Source: Rummeliibacillus pycnus (GTDB taxonomy: Bacteria; Bacillota; Bacilli; Bacillales_A; Planococcaceae). Taken from it: a stretch of DNA of 64,000 bases. Positions within the stretch are counted from its first letter, which is position 1. Each line of letters opens with the position of its first letter. The stretch is from contig NZ_KZ614145.1 in NCBI RefSeq assembly GCF_002884495.1, positions 2,308,423 to 2,372,422 of the forward strand. The letters run 5' to 3'. The notes under the pieces are model-generated. The model did not search any database. It was not told the origin of the DNA and saw only the letters and a program-made list of their open reading frames with translations. Positions 63,090 through 64,000 of this stretch are shown here, piece after piece. Position numbers and translations under genes: made by a program.

Positions 63090-63395
63090 ATGGACGTGCA
63101 ACCCCTGCAATTTCTTCAAGTAGAAGAAAATTCAATACCGACAGAACAAGTTTTGAAACTTATCTCCAAACATTTATATGAAACAGTGCCTTCACTAAAC
63201 GATGTGCAATACAAACAATTGCTCAAAAAGCAATGCAATCTAGAAGCAGTTTTTCTAGAAAAAAACCACAGCTTATCATTCGAGCAATCAGAAGGCACAG
63301 ATATAGAATTATCATGTTGCGCAGCGTGTATCACCTATTTTGGTCTATCGATTGAACAACTAGCAACCGTATTCATGCAAAATATAAAAAAATAA
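63090..63395 (+). CDS. Hypothetical protein, possibly a gene fragment
   Basis: From ATG 63090 a frame of 101 residues reads MDVQPLQFLQVEENSIPTEQ onward and ends AACITYFGLSIEQLATVFMQNIKK. It has helical character, a CCAAC cysteine cluster and no signal peptide. The frame is open further upstream, through the hairpin at 63027-63061, so the real start is uncertain and the gene may be the truncated remainder of a longer one. No strong ribosome site is present. Family not recognised. Confidence 0.4.
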   Translation: MDVQPLQFLQVEENSIPTEQVLKLISKHLYETVPSLNDVQYKQLLKKQCNLEAVFLEKNHSLSFEQSEGTDIELSCCAACITYFGLSIEQLATVFMQNIKK

Positions 63396-63480
63396 GTTAA
63401 CTATTAAGCCTTAAACTTTAAAATTCTCCACGAACGAATGACGTAAAATCATACCAAAACACCTAACTACTTTTAAACAT

Positions 63481-63508
63481 CAGGTGTTCTGGTCCGGTGC
63501 CTGGTACC
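63481..63508. repeat. GGTGCCTGGTACC palindrome
   Basis: GGTGCCTGGTACC at 63496-63508 is nearly the reverse complement of the motif at 62479-62491, so the two face each other across the pseudogene and the hypothetical gene. Confidence 0.6.
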
Positions 63509-63588
63509 ATAAAAATTGTTTCTTCATGCATTATTTAATACGTGAATGAGAATAATGAAGAAGAACAAAATGAATTGGAGGTTTTTAA

Positions 63589-63768
63589 ATGGATATTCAA
63601 AGAGCACAAGAAATTGCTGCATCACCAGTTTTAGCGAATGTATTACATGATGGCGTTCCTATATACATTCAACATGTAGATGAAACAAAAGGAACAGCTA
63701 GAATATACCCTCTCCATGAACCAGAAAATGAAAAAGAGGTTGCATTGGAAAAGTTAAGAGAACATTAA
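63589..63768 (+). CDS. sspH: H-type small acid-soluble spore protein
   Basis: A 59-residue protein. It matches the SspH family closely: MDIQRAQEIAASPVLANVLHDGVPIYIQHVDETKGTARIYPLHEPENEKEV, with the family's IQHVDExxxTARIY core. B. subtilis SspH is a minor spore-core protein made under SigG in the forespore. GGAGG lies about 8 nt upstream of the ATG. Together with the gamma-SASP-like gene this shows the organism forms endospores. A terminator follows at 63865-63902. Confidence 0.92.
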   Translation: MDIQRAQEIAASPVLANVLHDGVPIYIQHVDETKGTARIYPLHEPENEKEVALEKLREH

Positions 63769-63864
63769 CATTAATATAACAAGTAAGTAAATATCCTGCA
63801 TAATTAACATTCCTATATGTCACAAATAGCCCATTAAACTTTCAAATTAATACAAACCGTATTT

Positions 63865-63902
63865 AAAAAGCCTTCAAAAACTCGGTTGAGATTGAAGGCT
63901 TT
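63865..63902 (+). terminator. Terminator of sspH
   Basis: AAAAAGCCTTCAA pairs with TTGAAGGCTTT, followed by AATAG. The downstream ATACCTGATACC at about 63928 is a degenerate form of the GGTACCTGGCACC motif found after other hairpins here. Confidence 0.75.
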
Positions 63903-64000
63903 AATAGCTTACTTTCAAAGTTATTGAATACCTGATACCAATGTCTAATGTAGTTCAAAACGACATTGAATTCAACTGATGCCACTGTCATTACCCGTAC

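Overview
The window looks like a chromosome segment of an AT-rich, endospore-forming member of the Bacillales, most like the Lysinibacillus/Rummeliibacillus side of the Planococcaceae. This rests on low GC, strong AGGAGG ribosome sites, an H-type small acid-soluble spore protein at the right end (63589), a gamma-SASP-like gene (7490), a YqhV homologue (4308), a B. subtilis-like rbsRKDACB operon, LysM-NlpC/P60 wall hydrolases and methyl-accepting chemotaxis proteins. Genus placement is inference. I see no rRNA, tRNA, CRISPR array, intact insertion sequence or prophage.

Layout. 0-9 kb: a cell-wall hydrolase, LysE and MFS exporters, yqhV, an HpaB-family flavin monooxygenase divergent from an SDR dehydrogenase, and spore-type small proteins. 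9-17 kb: a YknW/YknX-like membrane pair without its ABC partners, a large hybrid sensor kinase whose first kinase domain has lost its histidine, and a sodium:alanine symporter. 17-24 kb: a NERD-domain protein and the ribose operon, with a clear promoter and two abutting LacI-type operators. 25-29 kb: a DUF3298-like secreted protein, a PhoX phosphatase behind a four-hexamer PhoP box, and a DUF1643 protein. 29.8-37.4 kb: a sigma-54 activator divergent from an operon for a DUF3445 haem N-demethylase, its small subunit, a ferredoxin-type reductase, an aldehyde dehydrogenase, an NCS1 permease and a tiny membrane protein, with a near-consensus -24/-12 promoter. 37.6-44 kb: an XcbB/CpsF-like hydrolase, an Ig/FnIII-type secreted protein, a chemoreceptor and an HsmA-like protein. 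44-53 kb: a sulfur-scavenging locus (MetQ-type lipoprotein divergent from two HpaB paralogues, SsuD, SfnG, MetN/MetI-type ABC subunits and a DszC-like monooxygenase). 53-64 kb: an LprI-like lipoprotein, a GDPD phosphodiesterase, a chemoreceptor, a PP2C phosphatase, a small sigma factor, a DUF4352-type lipoprotein that seems to start at AUU, ArsB, a frameshifted gene and sspH.

How the parts fit. Much of the window serves nutrient scavenging: ribose uptake and phosphorylation, phosphate release by PhoX and GDPD, sulfur release from organosulfur compounds by reduced-flavin monooxygenases, and probable oxidative removal of N-methyl groups from a compound imported by the NCS1 permease. The last operon, with a regulator that carries an extra domain after its helix-turn-helix, is my best candidate for an uncharacterised pathway.

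The most striking non-coding signal is a set of short-box arrays (TTTACTCGCG, TTGCACTACTC, GCGAATAA and GTGGATA types) at about ten intergenic loci, nearly all with boxes repeated every 21 bp, two helical turns. I know of no described element with this layout.
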